This document shows, in pieces, positions 43,525 to 53,237 of a stretch of 64,000 bases of DNA (position 1 is its first letter; each line of letters opens with the position of its first letter). The notes under the pieces were generated by a model. The model was not told the DNA's origin. It searched no databases and worked only from the letters and a program-made list of their open reading frames with translations. Source of the DNA: Lamellibrachia columna (taxonomy: Eukaryota; Annelida; Polychaeta; Sabellida; Siboglinidae). The position numbers and the translations under genes are program-made. The stretch is from NCBI GenBank assembly GCA_963662155.1, contig OY759261.1, forward strand, positions 38,052,796 to 38,116,795, given 5' to 3'.

Positions 43525-43760
43525 TCACTTTTCACCCCTGAATGCACTTGTTCAAACCAATGCGCTTCACACTTCACCCCCGGACACACTTATTCATTCC
43601 AAAACCAATGCGCTTCACACTTCACCCCCGGACACACTTGTTCATTCCAAAACCAATACGCTTCACACTTCACCCCCGGACACACTTGTTCATTCCAAAA
43701 CCAATGCGCTTCACACTTCACCCCCGGACACACTTGTTCATTCCAACACCAACACTGTTT
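43525..43760. repeat. Minisatellite, 48-bp units x4.8
   Basis: The unit is cttgttcattccaaaaccaa, tgcgcttcacacttcacccc, cggacaca. It lies just before the other 48-bp array but is unrelated in sequence. Confidence 0.95.
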
Positions 43761-43789
43761 CTCCGACATTCTGCCATTACTTCACGAAC

Positions 43790-45617
43790 CTATGGGTTCA
43801 CGTGTATCCATCACTGTATCTTGTCAGGCACTCATTTATTATGGGTCACGTGTATCCATCACTGTATCTTGCCAGGCACTCATTTATTATGGTTCACGTG
43901 TATCCATCACTGTATCTTGTCAGGCACTCATTTATTATGGTTCACGTGTATCCATCACTGTATCTTGTCAGGCACTCATTTATTATGGTTCACGTGTATC
44001 CATCACTGTATCTTGCCAGGCACTCATTTATTATGGTTCACGTGTATCCATCACTGTATCTTGTCAGGCACTCATTTATTATGGTTCACGTGTATCCATC
44101 ACTGTATCTTGTCAGGCACTCATTTATTATGGTTCACGTGTATCCATCACTGTATCTTGTCAGGCACTCATTTATTATGGTTCACGTGTATTCATCACTG
44201 TATCTTGTCAGGCACTCATTTATTATGGTTCACGTGTATCCATCACTGTATCTTGTCAGGCCATCATTTATTATGGTTCATGTGTATCCATCACTGTATC
44301 TTGTCAAACACTCATTTGTTATGGTTCACGTGTATCCATCACTGTATCTTGTCAGGCACTCATTTATTATGGTTCACGTGTATCCATCACTGTATCTTGT
44401 CAGGCCATCATTTATTATGGTTCATGTGTATCCATCACTGTATCTTGTCAAACACTCATTTATTATGGTTCACGTGTATCCATTACTGTATCTTGTCAGG
44501 CACTCATTTATTATGGTTCACGTGTATTCATCACTGTATCTTGTCAGGCACTCATTTATTATGGTTCACGTGTATCCCTCACTGTATCTTGTCAGGCACT
44601 CATTTATTATGGTTCACGTGTATCCATCACTGTATCTTGTCAGGCCATCATTTATTATGGTTCATGTGTATCCATCACTGTATCTTGTCAGGCCATCATT
44701 TATTATGGTTCACGTGTATCCATCACTGTATCTTGTCAGGCACTCATTTATTATGGTTCACGTGTATTCATCACTGTATCTTGTCAGGCACTCATTTATT
44801 ATGGTTCACGTGTATCCATCACTGTATCTTGTCAGGCCATCATTTATTATGGTTCATGTGTATCCATCACTGTATCTTGTCAAACACTCATTTATTATGG
44901 TTCACGTGTATCCATTACTGTATCTTGTCAGGCACTCGTTTATTATGGTTCACGTGTATCCATCACTGTATCTTGTCAGGCACTCATTTATTATGGTTCA
45001 TGTGTATCCATCACTGTATCTTGTCAAACACTCATTTATTATGGTTCACGTGTATCCATCACTGTATCTTGTCAGGCACTCATTTATTATGGTTCACGTG
45101 TATTCATCACTGTATCTTGTCAGGCACTCATTTATTATGGTTCACGTGTATCCATCACTGTATCTTGTCAGGCCATCATTTATTATGGTTCATGTGTATC
45201 CATCACTGTATCTTGTCAAACACTCATTTATTATGGTTCACGTGTATCCATTACTGTATCTTGTCAGGCACTCATTTATTATGGTTCACGTGTATTCATC
45301 ACTGTATCTTGTCAGGCACTCATTTATTATGGTTCACGTGTATCCCTCACTGTATCTTGTCAGGCACTCATTTATTATGGTTCACGTGTATCCATCACTG
45401 TATCTTGTCAGGCCATCATTTATTATGGTTCATGTGTATCCATCACTGTATCTTGTCAGGCCATCATTTATTATGGTTCACGTGTATCCATCACTGTATC
45501 TTGTCAGGCACTCATTTATTATGGTTCATGTGTATCCCTCACTGTATCTTGTCAGGCACTCATTTATTATGGTTCACGTGTATCCATCACTGTATCTTGT
45601 CAGGCACTCATTTATGC
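43790..45617. repeat. Minisatellite, 48-bp units, 38 copies, open in three plus-strand frames
   Basis: The unit is cactcatttattatggttca, cgtgtatccatcactgtatc, ttgtcagg. Because 48 is divisible by three and no plus-strand frame of the unit has a stop, three overlapping ORFs of 645-738 codons run through the array; I regard none as a gene. Variants (ggccatc, caaacac, tattcatc, tatccctc, ttcatgtg) recur in the same order, indicating higher-order duplication of blocks of several units. The right end passes into a SINE tail. Confidence 0.97.
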
Positions 45618-45675
45618 AGCTGGGTGAACTGAGACAATGTGCAGTGAACGAAATTGCCCCAGCTTCGAAACAGTT
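45618..45675 (-). mobile_element. SINE 3' fragment
   Basis: On the minus strand, TGTTTCGAAGCTGGGGCAAT, TTCGTTCACTG and CAGCTGCATAAATGAGTGCC match the body and tail of the SINE. The array unit to the left starts with the same ATAAATGAGTGCC. Confidence 0.7.
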
Positions 45676-46320
45676 CTCTAGACTGTTCGATGTCGTAACT
45701 ATTACACTCCAGCTAGATGCTTGCCTGGTGTATTTATAAACACTCAATAGTGAGTTCTGTAGACTGTCTGATGTCCTAACTACTACACTCCGGCTAGTTA
45801 CTTGCCTGGTGTATTTATAAACACTCAGTAGTGAGTTCTGTAGACTGTCTAAAGTCTAACTACTACACTCCGGCTAGTTACTTGCCTGGTGTATTTATAA
45901 ACACCCAGTAGTGAGTTCTGTAGACTGTCTAAAGTCTAACTACTACACTCCGGCTAGTTACTTGCCTGGTGTATTTATAAACACTCAATAGTGAGTTCTG
46001 TAGACTGTCCGATGTCCTAACTATGACACTCCGGCTAGTTACTTGCCTGGTGTATTTATTAAGTCAATAGTGAGTTCTGTAGACTGTCTGATGTCCTAAC
46101 TACTACACTCCGGCTAGTTACTTGCCTGGTATATTTATAAACACTCAATAGTGAGTTCTGTAGACTGTCTGATGTCCTAACTACTACACTCCGGCTAGTT
46201 ACTTGCCTGGTGTATTTATAAACACTCAATAGTGAGTTCTGTAGACTGTCTGATGTCCTAACTACTACACTCTGGCTAGTTACTTGCCTGGTGTATTTAT
46301 AAACACTCAATACCGAGTCT
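45675..46320. repeat. Minisatellite, 81-bp units x8
   Basis: The unit is tagactgtctgatgtcctaa, ctactacactccggctagtt, acttgcctggtgtatttata, aacactcaatagtgagttct, g. Most copies are nearly identical. Confidence 0.97.
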
Positions 46321-46334
46321 TTTGTTACATACAA

Positions 46335-46780
46335 TAGCAGGTATCCGGGAGCTGATGTACCTGCCATGTGTTTACAAACATTGAACAGCTGATGTCACGG
46401 ATGGTCACACACCAGTGTACTGGATGGTGCCACAGGCAGGTGACAGATTCACCCCAGCAGTTGAATGTACTTGTCTCTAAAGTGTCATATCATTTAAGTG
46501 AACATCACTGTCATTTCTTCGGTCTGTAGTTACACATAAGCATAGATGTCTTCTGGATGATGTGTATGTCTGTTTACAAATAAACAACAGGTGACTGGTG
46601 TATTAGCCTACTTCGTGGTCACAGATGAACGCACACCAAATAGCACACAGAAATATGGCACGCAGGTGTTCAGCTGCCTTGGAAATGTAGTGTTAGTCAC
46701 TTGTACAGCGGGATGTTCTTGTCAACTGTCATATCATATTATACAACCAGTCATTTTTGTACAGCAGGATGTTCTTGTCG
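46335..46780 (+). mobile_element. Dispersed non-coding repeat, copy 2
   Basis: Matches 21082-21560 in order and orientation. The gttcttgtcgtctg segment is duplicated near its end (46708-46785). Confidence 0.8.
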
Positions 46781-46784
46781 TCTG

Positions 46785-47015
46785 AGATTGTAGCACCAGT
46801 GTTCATAAACGATATTTTTTTTTTAAAAAGCTATGGCAATACGCTGTGGTAACATAAAGATTGTAGCGCCAGTGTTCATAAATTATCAAATTCTGTGAAA
46901 AAGCTACGGCAATACGCTGTGGTAACATGAAGATTGTAGCACCAGTGTTCATAAAGGATCAAATTCTGTGAAAAAGCTACGGCAATACGCTTGTAGCGCC
47001 AGTGTTCATAAATAT
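46785..47015. repeat. Tandem repeat, about 73-bp units x3
   Basis: agattgtagcgccagtgttc, ataaa.gatcaaattctgtg and aaaaagctacggcaatacgc recur; the array ends 25 bp before the GARS-like stop codon. Confidence 0.92.
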
Positions 47016-47039
47016 ATGTGCCCTTTCAATGTCAGTGGT

Positions 47040-47207
47040 TCAATTCTGTCCAGCAAGAGGCACGAGATAGCTGGGAATTGTAGACTTCTCTACATGTGCC
47101 CACTTCGTTGACTCCTGTTGTTCAAACAGCGGGTATTTGTTGAGGACGTCTTCCCACTTTCTCTTTCCATTTGACAAATCACTGACAATCTTTGGCAGCC
47201 GAGTGAT
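47040..47207 (-). pseudogene. GARS1: GARS-like last exon (C-terminus)
   Basis: After an acceptor TTGTTTAG the frame reads ITRLPKIVSDLSNGKRKWED and VLNKYPLFEQQE, then 21 more codons to TGA at 47042-47040. It parallels the C-terminus of GARS (ELPSIVQDLANG...W-DV...YPLF). This exon itself has no lesion. Confidence 0.88.
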
Positions 47208-47731
47208 CTAAACAACACAAAGACACATTACACAACATGTAACATTTCATATATAACATTCATCAGTTTTAACTCATCCCATGTGCTCTGTGAGAACACA
47301 AAGTGCCTCCCAGATTATCCCTGGTTATACTCTGGGCTAAGGCAGAATGAGTCCATATACAGTTTGTATGTTTCACATATTTATGGCTTTTTACTTTAAT
47401 CCAAATGGAAACATTTTCTTTGGTTGAACTTGAATGATAAATTGGAGGTGTTTATTTCATCCCAAAAAGAAACACGATAACATAAAACAGCTCAAACAAG
47501 TCTTTCATAAAAATTACTAAACATAACTGTGTATATCTTATGTGAAACATGCATGAAATATATACAGCATGTCTACCGGTGATAAACCATACCAGTACAC
47601 TGATTAATTGGTTGTAACAGTTACACAAACTATCATTAGCATTTACTCAGTCAACAGCTGCTAACTGGTTTCACATACAAGTTTTTAATTAAAATGTGGC
47701 AGGTCGTTCTCTCTAAATATCTGCAGCATAC

Positions 47732-47857
47732 CTCCGCCTGTATCCGTTTCAATGAGTTGCTCTCCCTCAATGTGGCTTACTGCGGTGCTTTCAAACTGGA
47801 TCGTAATCTGGTCAGTGCTAGCGTAGTGCCGACCAGTAGAACCGCTGCTGGCGCCAC
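47732..47857 (-). pseudogene. GARS1: GARS-like anticodon-domain exon, eroded
   Basis: The frame GASSGSTGRHYASTDQITIQ parallels DSSGSIGRRYARTDE in GARS, but the following segment, normally one of the best conserved (GVTIDF ... TLRDRDS), is barely recognisable (FESTAVSHIEGEQLIETDTG). A donor-like GGAG/GTATGC ends it, in a phase that does not match the next exon. Confidence 0.65.
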
Positions 47858-47982
47858 CTTGTGTGATACATTATGCTGCGTCAGTGACATCACTCGGGGC
47901 AAAGGTCAATGTAATTATGTCATGTCAAAGTTATTGCTGAAGTGTAACAAGTTTCACTCTAATTACTCCACCACATGTGCAG

Positions 47983-48083
47983 TGAACACAAGTCTGTCTG
48001 GGTGAACACAAGTCTGTCTGGGTGAACACAAGTCTGTCTGGGTGAACACAAGTCTGTCTGGGTGAACACAAGTCTGTCTGGGT
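47983..48083. repeat. Minisatellite, 20-bp units x5
   Basis: gtgaacacaagtctgtctgg is repeated without variation, in the intron upstream of the eroded GARS exon. Confidence 0.98.
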
Positions 48084-48469
48084 AACCTCCATTGTGTGCA
48101 TCACATTGGTAATTACAGAAACGTGCATTGGAGAAGCTGTTTAACCAGTAGGATTGTACAAACAGTATATGTTTTATCTATCAACAGAGACACAATATCA
48201 TAGTTATGTTAAGCTCAAAGGTAAACTTCTTTGCTTAAACAGATGCTCAATACAATGTATGTGTCAACAGTAAATATATATGTAGTGGATGGCTGGTCAT
48301 TATGGAGAGGTGGTCAATACAGAGAGGTGGTCAATACAGACACTAATTTGTGCGTCATACTATTTTTATACGGAGACAAGCTAAAATTACCTTTTTTATT
48401 CTTTATTTCAAAATGAAAATAAAATAAAATAGGGGTTAAGAAAGGTCAGTTGTTTCATTAAGAGAAGAA

Positions 48470-49575
48470 AACTGGTTAAGTACGGCCATTGGAACAAGAA
48501 GACCAGAGAGTCTGGTACTTAGCTGGTTAAGTACTGCCATTGGAACAAGAAGACCAGAGAGTCTGGTACTTAGCTGGTTAAGTACGGCCATTGGAACAAG
48601 AAGACTAGAGTCTGGTACTTCACTGGTTAAGTACGGCCATTGGAACAAGAAGACCAAAGAGTATGGTACTTAGCTGGTTAAGTACGGCCATTGGAACAAG
48701 AAGACCAGAGAGTCTGGTACTTAGCTGGTTAAGTACGGCCATTGGAACAAGAAGACTAGAGTCTGGTACTTAGCTGGCTAAGTCCGGCCATTGGAACAAG
48801 AAGACCAGAGAGTCTGGTACTTAGCTGGTTAAGTACGGCCATTGGAACAAGAAGACCAGAGAGTCTGGTACTTAGCTGGCTAAGTGCAGCCATTGGAACA
48901 AGAAGACCAGAGAGTCTGCTACTTAGCTGGCTAAGTGCGGCCATTGGAACAAGAAGACCAGAGAGTCTGGTACTTAGCTGGCTGAGTCCGGCCATTGGAA
49001 CAAGAAGACCAGAGAGTCTGGTACTTAGCTGGCTAAGTACGGCCATTGGAGCAAGAAGACCAGAGAGTCTGGTACTTCACTGGTTAAGTACGGCCATTGG
49101 AGCAAGAAGACCAGAGAGTCTAGTACTTCACTGGTTAAGTACGGCCATTGGAACAAGAAGACCAGAGAGTCTGGTACTTAGCTGGCTAAGTACGGCCATT
49201 GGAGCAAGAAGACCAGAGAGTCTGGTACTTCGCTGGCTAAGTCCGGCCATTGGAACAAGAAGACCAGAGAGTCTGGTACTTAGCTGGTTAAGTACGGCCA
49301 TTGGAACAAGAAGACCAGAGAGTCTGGTACTTAGCTGGCTAGGTGCGGCCATTGGAACAAGACCAGAGAGTCTGGTACTTAGCTGGCTAAGTGCGGCCAT
49401 TGGAACAAGAAGACCAGAGAGTCTGGTACTTAGCTGGCTAGGTGCGGCCATTGGAACAAGACCAGAGAGTCTGGTACTTAGCTGGCTAAGTGCGGCCATT
49501 GGAACAAGAAGACCAGAGAGTCTGGTAGTTAGCTGGCTAAGTGCGGCCATTGGAACAAGAAGACCAGAGGTAGAA
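48470..49575. repeat. Minisatellite, 51-bp units, about 21 copies, in a GARS intron
   Basis: The unit is gagagtctggtacttagctg, gctaagtacggccattggaa, caagaagacca; a few copies lack 5-6 bp (48-bp forms). On the minus strand it encodes repeats of LSTRLSGLLVPMA, roughly where the LSEALT...G segment of GARS is expected. Whether it derives from that exon is undecided. Confidence 0.97.
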
Positions 49576-49591
49576 AAAAATTAGATGGATT

Positions 49592-49692
49592 GACAACATC
49601 GAGCATAGGAGATGGTGGACTTGAAGTGGATAGAGAGATTGACAACATCGAGCATAGGAGAGATGGTGGACTTGAAGTGGATAGAGAGATTG
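49592..49692. repeat. Tandem duplication, about 52 bp x2
   Basis: gattgacaacatcgagcata, ggagatggtggacttgaagt and ggatagaga occur twice. Confidence 0.93.
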
Positions 49693-49788
49693 CAATGAGA
49701 CACCAATGCTGTAAATGAGGCTATGTCTACACAAGAAGAACACCTTTCTAGCAGTACATAATTAACAACAAACACAGTTAATACTTAC

Positions 49789-49882
49789 AGATCTGTTTCA
49801 CAAATGATGTAAACTCAGGGTTGTTGCTGAGCAGTAGGACGGAACATTTGTACGGGGCAATTACTGGCGGCAGGGCAAGGTG
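49789..49882 (-). pseudogene. GARS1: GARS-like exon (start of anticodon domain)
   Basis: Acceptor CTGCAG at 49885-49883, then HLALPPVIAPYKCSVLLLSN and NPEFTSFVKQI, ending at a strong donor (GTAAGT). It corresponds to SFPAVVAPFKCSVLPLSQN in GARS. The phase agrees with the preceding exon. Confidence 0.9.
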
Positions 49883-50527
49883 CTGCAGACAGACAGAAAC
49901 ATTGTATTGCTCAGCAATTCGTGGATAACAACCCGCTTAATGATAATTGTTCTTATAAAACAGTTTAACACAATAATCACCTGTAGCACAGCTACAATAG
50001 TTTATTTCAGCAAGCAGGGCTGACAAATTTTTATAGTAAACGGGCCCTCAGGAAACCAGTAACATGTGAAATCATGTGTAGATTATATTTCATAAACATT
50101 TGTACGTCACAAAGTACGCAGTCTTGTCAAATATTTACCCCACTTTGTTGGTTATTTCCCTCCATGTAAAAGGGGTTGACTGTTTAATGCAAGTTAATCA
50201 AATAACACCAGCAAATCCAATCCAATCAGTCGTCTTAAACTAATAAAAGTACAGAAAGAGAACAAGTTATACATCTACAGATGGGTTTGTCAACCTGTCA
50301 AAGTTTAAAACAGAATTTACCTTTTAGTGGCTAGGTTAAACTGTGACATTCACATTGCATTCTTGGAGATACAAGGGTCATAATTTCAAATAATGTACAT
50401 AAAGTGACAGGCATATTTCTTCATTTTGTTTAATTTTAAAAACACCTCTACTTACTAAATGTTACATACACTCAATTTAGCATATGGCATCCACTGGCCT
50501 AGGAAAGTCTTCCTCCAAGGCACAGAG

Positions 50528-50700
50528 CGGTGGGGAGCAGTGGTCTAATGGTTAGAGCACCCGCCTGTCGATCGAGAGGACGGTGGTTTGATTCCACCTC
50601 CGCCGTTTCGAAGCTTGGGCAATTTCGTTCACCCCACTTTGCCCGTGTCTTTTGGAAGAGACACTAAAAGCCGTTGGTCCAAACTCCTGCGTTAGCTCAA
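50528..50700 (+). mobile_element. tRNA-derived SINE with box A and box B
   Basis: The head is tRNA-like: box A tggtctaatggttagagcac (50541-50560) and box B ggtttgattcc (50585-50595) with normal spacing. The body ccgtttcgaagcttgggcaa, tttcgttcaccccactttgc, ggaagagacactaaaagccg ttggtcc follows. It matches the truncated copies at 26145-26312 and 45618-45675. It lies in a GARS intron, in the opposite orientation to the gene. Confidence 0.9.
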
Positions 50701-51070
50701 GATTGGGCTGTTTGGAGTATAACTACTTGAGACTTGAGACAGACAGAGAAAGAACTAGACTGACAACATCAAAGACAGGACTTGACTTCCTTGAGACACA
50801 AGTGGCAGCAAGGGACTGACAAAGGTGGAGACAGATTGTCAGATCATCAGTGGGGTGCCCCAACGACCACCCACAATTATGGGATAGGTCACGGTGAAGA
50901 TTTCATTTTCATTCAAATATATTTAAACTAATAAAATATGTTATTTCTTATATGCGAAACAATCAATCAGATGGACTCAGAATCTCCCAGTGTGTTTCAA
51001 ATGAAACTTGCACAAAATGTCTTGTACCAGAGGTAAGTTTTATTTGGAGAATATCTGACGTGACACTCAC

Positions 51071-51199
51071 TGTGCGCTGTTCCTCACCCTCTCGCATCCA
51101 GAAGTTGTGTTCAAAGAGGGCGTACATGATCCGGCCAACTCCAAACAATGGCTCCACAACCGATGGAACAATTTCTTCAACTACAAAGATATGATCCCT
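51071..51199 (-). pseudogene. GARS1: GARS-like exon with class II motif 3
   Basis: The frame reads [41 protein letters not shown] and ends at a perfect donor (GTGAGT, 51070-51065). Motif 3 of class II synthetases (GxGR...) is intact. The 5' boundary is uncertain: the frame is open to 51211. Confidence 0.93.
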
Positions 51200-51230
51200 C
51201 TCAATAGTCATTCACTGCTTTATGATTTGA

Positions 51231-51525
51231 ACCAAACTCCCCACCAGTGGCGCCACATAGTGAATGTAATGTAAATCATGATTTTATCACTGCCACAACT
51301 TACATATGATGTGCAGAATCTGCACATCATCATTTCATTTGGTAAACTCCTGTTTTTAAAAAATCTCTCAATTTCAGTTGTGGATAGTGCTTGCTTGTGG
51401 GAAGGAAAAAAATAAAGTTCGTTTTGTTTGGAACTATGCTACTTATACTCAAGTTCCATTTTGAATTGATAATCAAGTTGTGGCAGTGGTGATATGCTGA
51501 GTGGCGCCACTGTCTGGGAGTTTGG
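51231..51525. mobile_element. MITE of about 295 bp with terminal inverted repeats and target duplication
   Basis: The ends ccaaactccccaccagtggc gccac and, reverse-complemented, ccaaactcccagacagtggc gccac form inverted repeats; similarity extends to an inner tatcactgccacaactt. Identical gatttga words flank it (51224-51230 and 51525-51531). A perfect palindrome atgatgtgcaga-a-tctgcacatcat lies at about 51306-51330. No ORF. Intronic, upstream of the motif 3 exon. Confidence 0.85.
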
Positions 51526-51576
51526 ATTTGAGCCCTAACTTCCATTGCATCCATTTTGAAAATTCACTGTTTCACC

Positions 51577-52165
51577 ATGTCTGACTTGAGGGTGACCTCC
51601 CTCTCTCTTTGTGTATCTCGTGACAGGAACCATGTCTGACTTGTAGGTGACCTCCCTCTCTCTTTGTGTGTCTCTTGACAGGAACCATGTCTGACTTGAG
51701 GGTGACCTCCCTCTCTCTTTGTGTATCTCTTGACAGGAACCATGTCTGACTTGAGGGTGACCTCCCTCTCTCTTTGTGTATCTCGTGACAGGAACCATGT
51801 CTGACTTGAGGGTGACCTCCCTCTCTCTTTGTGTATCTCTTGACAGGAACCATGTCTGACTTGAGGGTGACCTCCCTCTCTCTTTGTGTATCTCTTGACA
51901 GGAACCATGTCTGACTTGAGGGTGACCTCCCTCTCTCTTTGTGTATCTCTTGACAGGAACCATGTCTGACTTGAGGGTCACCTCCCTCTCTCTTTGTGTG
52001 TCTCTTGACAGGAACCATGTCTGACTTGAGGGTGACCTCCCTCTCTCTTTGTGTGTCTCTTGACAGGAACCATGTCTGACTTGAGGGTGACCTCCCTCTC
52101 TCTTTGTGTATCTCGTGACAGGAACCATGTCTGACTTGAGGGTCACCTCCCTCTCTCCCACTTTC
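51577..52165. repeat. Minisatellite, 55-bp units x10.7, built from a GARS exon end
   Basis: The plus-strand unit is catgtctgacttgagggtga, cctccctctctctttgtgta, tctcttgacaggaac. Read on the minus strand it encodes VTLKSDMVPVTRYTKRE, the end of the exon at 52092-52177, followed by a donor-like GGGAG/GTCACC. So the array amplified the exon end with its junction. At 55 bp the frame rotates with each copy, giving three long interleaved ORFs that I reject as a protein. Confidence 0.93.
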
Positions 52166-52177
52166 AACTTGTACTCC
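52092..52177 (-). pseudogene. GARS1: GARS-like exon that founded the 55-bp array
   Basis: After acceptor TCCTTCAG (52178-52180) the frame reads EYKLKVGEREVTLKSDMVPV and TRYTKRE, parallel to [20 protein letters not shown] and KRFQK in GARS. The nominal donor GGGAG/GT recurs in every array copy downstream. Confidence 0.85.
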
Positions 52178-52381
52178 CTGAAGGAAACGAGACGAAACTG
52201 AGAACAAGGCACAACACATCAACGTCCATATTTCCTTTCCTGTCTTTTTCCTAGCCTCAGTGTTCTCTATCTGATGTCTTTCTGCCGACTGTCCATCATT
52301 TCTTTGTCTTCTTTTACTATTCATGCATGATCATATAATCTTCAAATTTCTGTTCTTTTTCCTGGCCCATACAACAAGGCT

Positions 52382-52570
52382 AGTTATCAATAATTAATTA
52401 ACAACAGATAAACAAAATGGTCCAATTAAAATTTCTACTAAGAGTAAACCAAAATATTACATAATTATCACACCAAGGATAGTTATCAATAATTAATTAA
52501 CTATAGATAAACAAAATGGTTCAGTAAGTAAGAGTAAACCAAAATATTACATAATTATCACACCAATTTA
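52382..52570. repeat. Direct tandem duplication, about 100 bp x2
   Basis: tagttatcaataattaatta, agataaacaaaatgg and gagtaaaccaaaatattaca taattatcacacca occur twice; the second copy lacks about 13 bp. Confidence 0.92.
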
Positions 52571-52721
52571 TATAAGACAATCTGGTGTGATATTGTGATA
52601 ACATGTATAATATAATATTGTTTTAGTAAGGTTTTCAACATGTTATAAATTACAGTAATTTGGCTAATATTAATGTGTCAAATTAGATTGACCCATGAAC
52701 TAACCCATCTTCCTTCATTGC

Positions 52722-52870
52722 AGTTTCGGGAGAATTCAGTGAACCCTCGTCCATCTTGGAGAGATTCCATGATCGCCTTAGCATCTTTCTTGAATTCTTT
52801 TCCCAGAAGGCCTTTATTGGGTACAGCCTCCACAACTTCCTTTTCTACATTGGCAAGATCAAGGTCACCA
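52722..52870 (-). pseudogene. GARS1: GARS-like exon (KKDAKAIM block)
   Basis: Acceptor TTATTCCAG (to 52871), then GDLDLANVEKEVVEAVPNKG, LLGKEFKKDAKAIMESLQDG and RGFTEFSRN. It parallels [20 protein letters not shown] in GARS. The 3' boundary is uncertain. No internal stop. Confidence 0.88.
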
Positions 52871-53109
52871 CTGGAATAATAACTGATCCCTCTCGGATGG
52901 CATTTCCTTCAAAGGCTGAATTTCATTGACAGAAAATTTGGAATGTTGGCTATCCATTTTGAGCAAATTGTTCTTCATGACAAGACTTAGTCAGCTTTAA
53001 CAAAATTACACAATTTACACTGTATGAATACTGAAGAGAATAGTGACCATGTACTGAAGCATCTGTCTTAGTGACTTAACAAACTCTCCCCAGAAATCAA
53101 ACAAGTGAA

Positions 53110-53237
53110 AATGGTTCAATGGTTCAACAAAAATGATATTGGCTCCAGTACTTTCTTCTCTGCCACCAGGCGGATTCCAGTTGACTTTGTGTGTTGAGAG
53201 AGATTGTAGCACGATCTGTCTGCACATCCGACACAAT
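53110..53237 (-). pseudogene. GARS1: GARS-like exon interrupted by a CR1 (downstream part)
   Basis: The minus strand leaves CR1 sequence at 53238 and reads [28 protein letters not shown], matching [27 protein letters not shown] in GARS. A donor-like AAA/GTACTG follows; the frame otherwise stays open to 53116. The missing front of the exon is at 54678-54686, on the other side of the CR1. Confidence 0.93.

Noticed and set aside
43411..45739. ORFs of 645-738 codons across the 48-bp array
   Set aside because: All three plus-strand frames are open because the unit is 48 bp and lacks stops; the products are pure repeats and depend only on unit length.
50531..50605. Functional tRNA gene
   Set aside because: Boxes A and B are present, but the sequence continues into a body shared with other SINE copies and a proper cloverleaf with paired acceptor ends was not found.
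51535..52324. Minus-strand ORFs of 114-250 codons across the 55-bp array
   Set aside because: The frame rotates each unit, so the same peptides appear in all frames. Only the first copy, joined to an acceptor, corresponds to a GARS exon.
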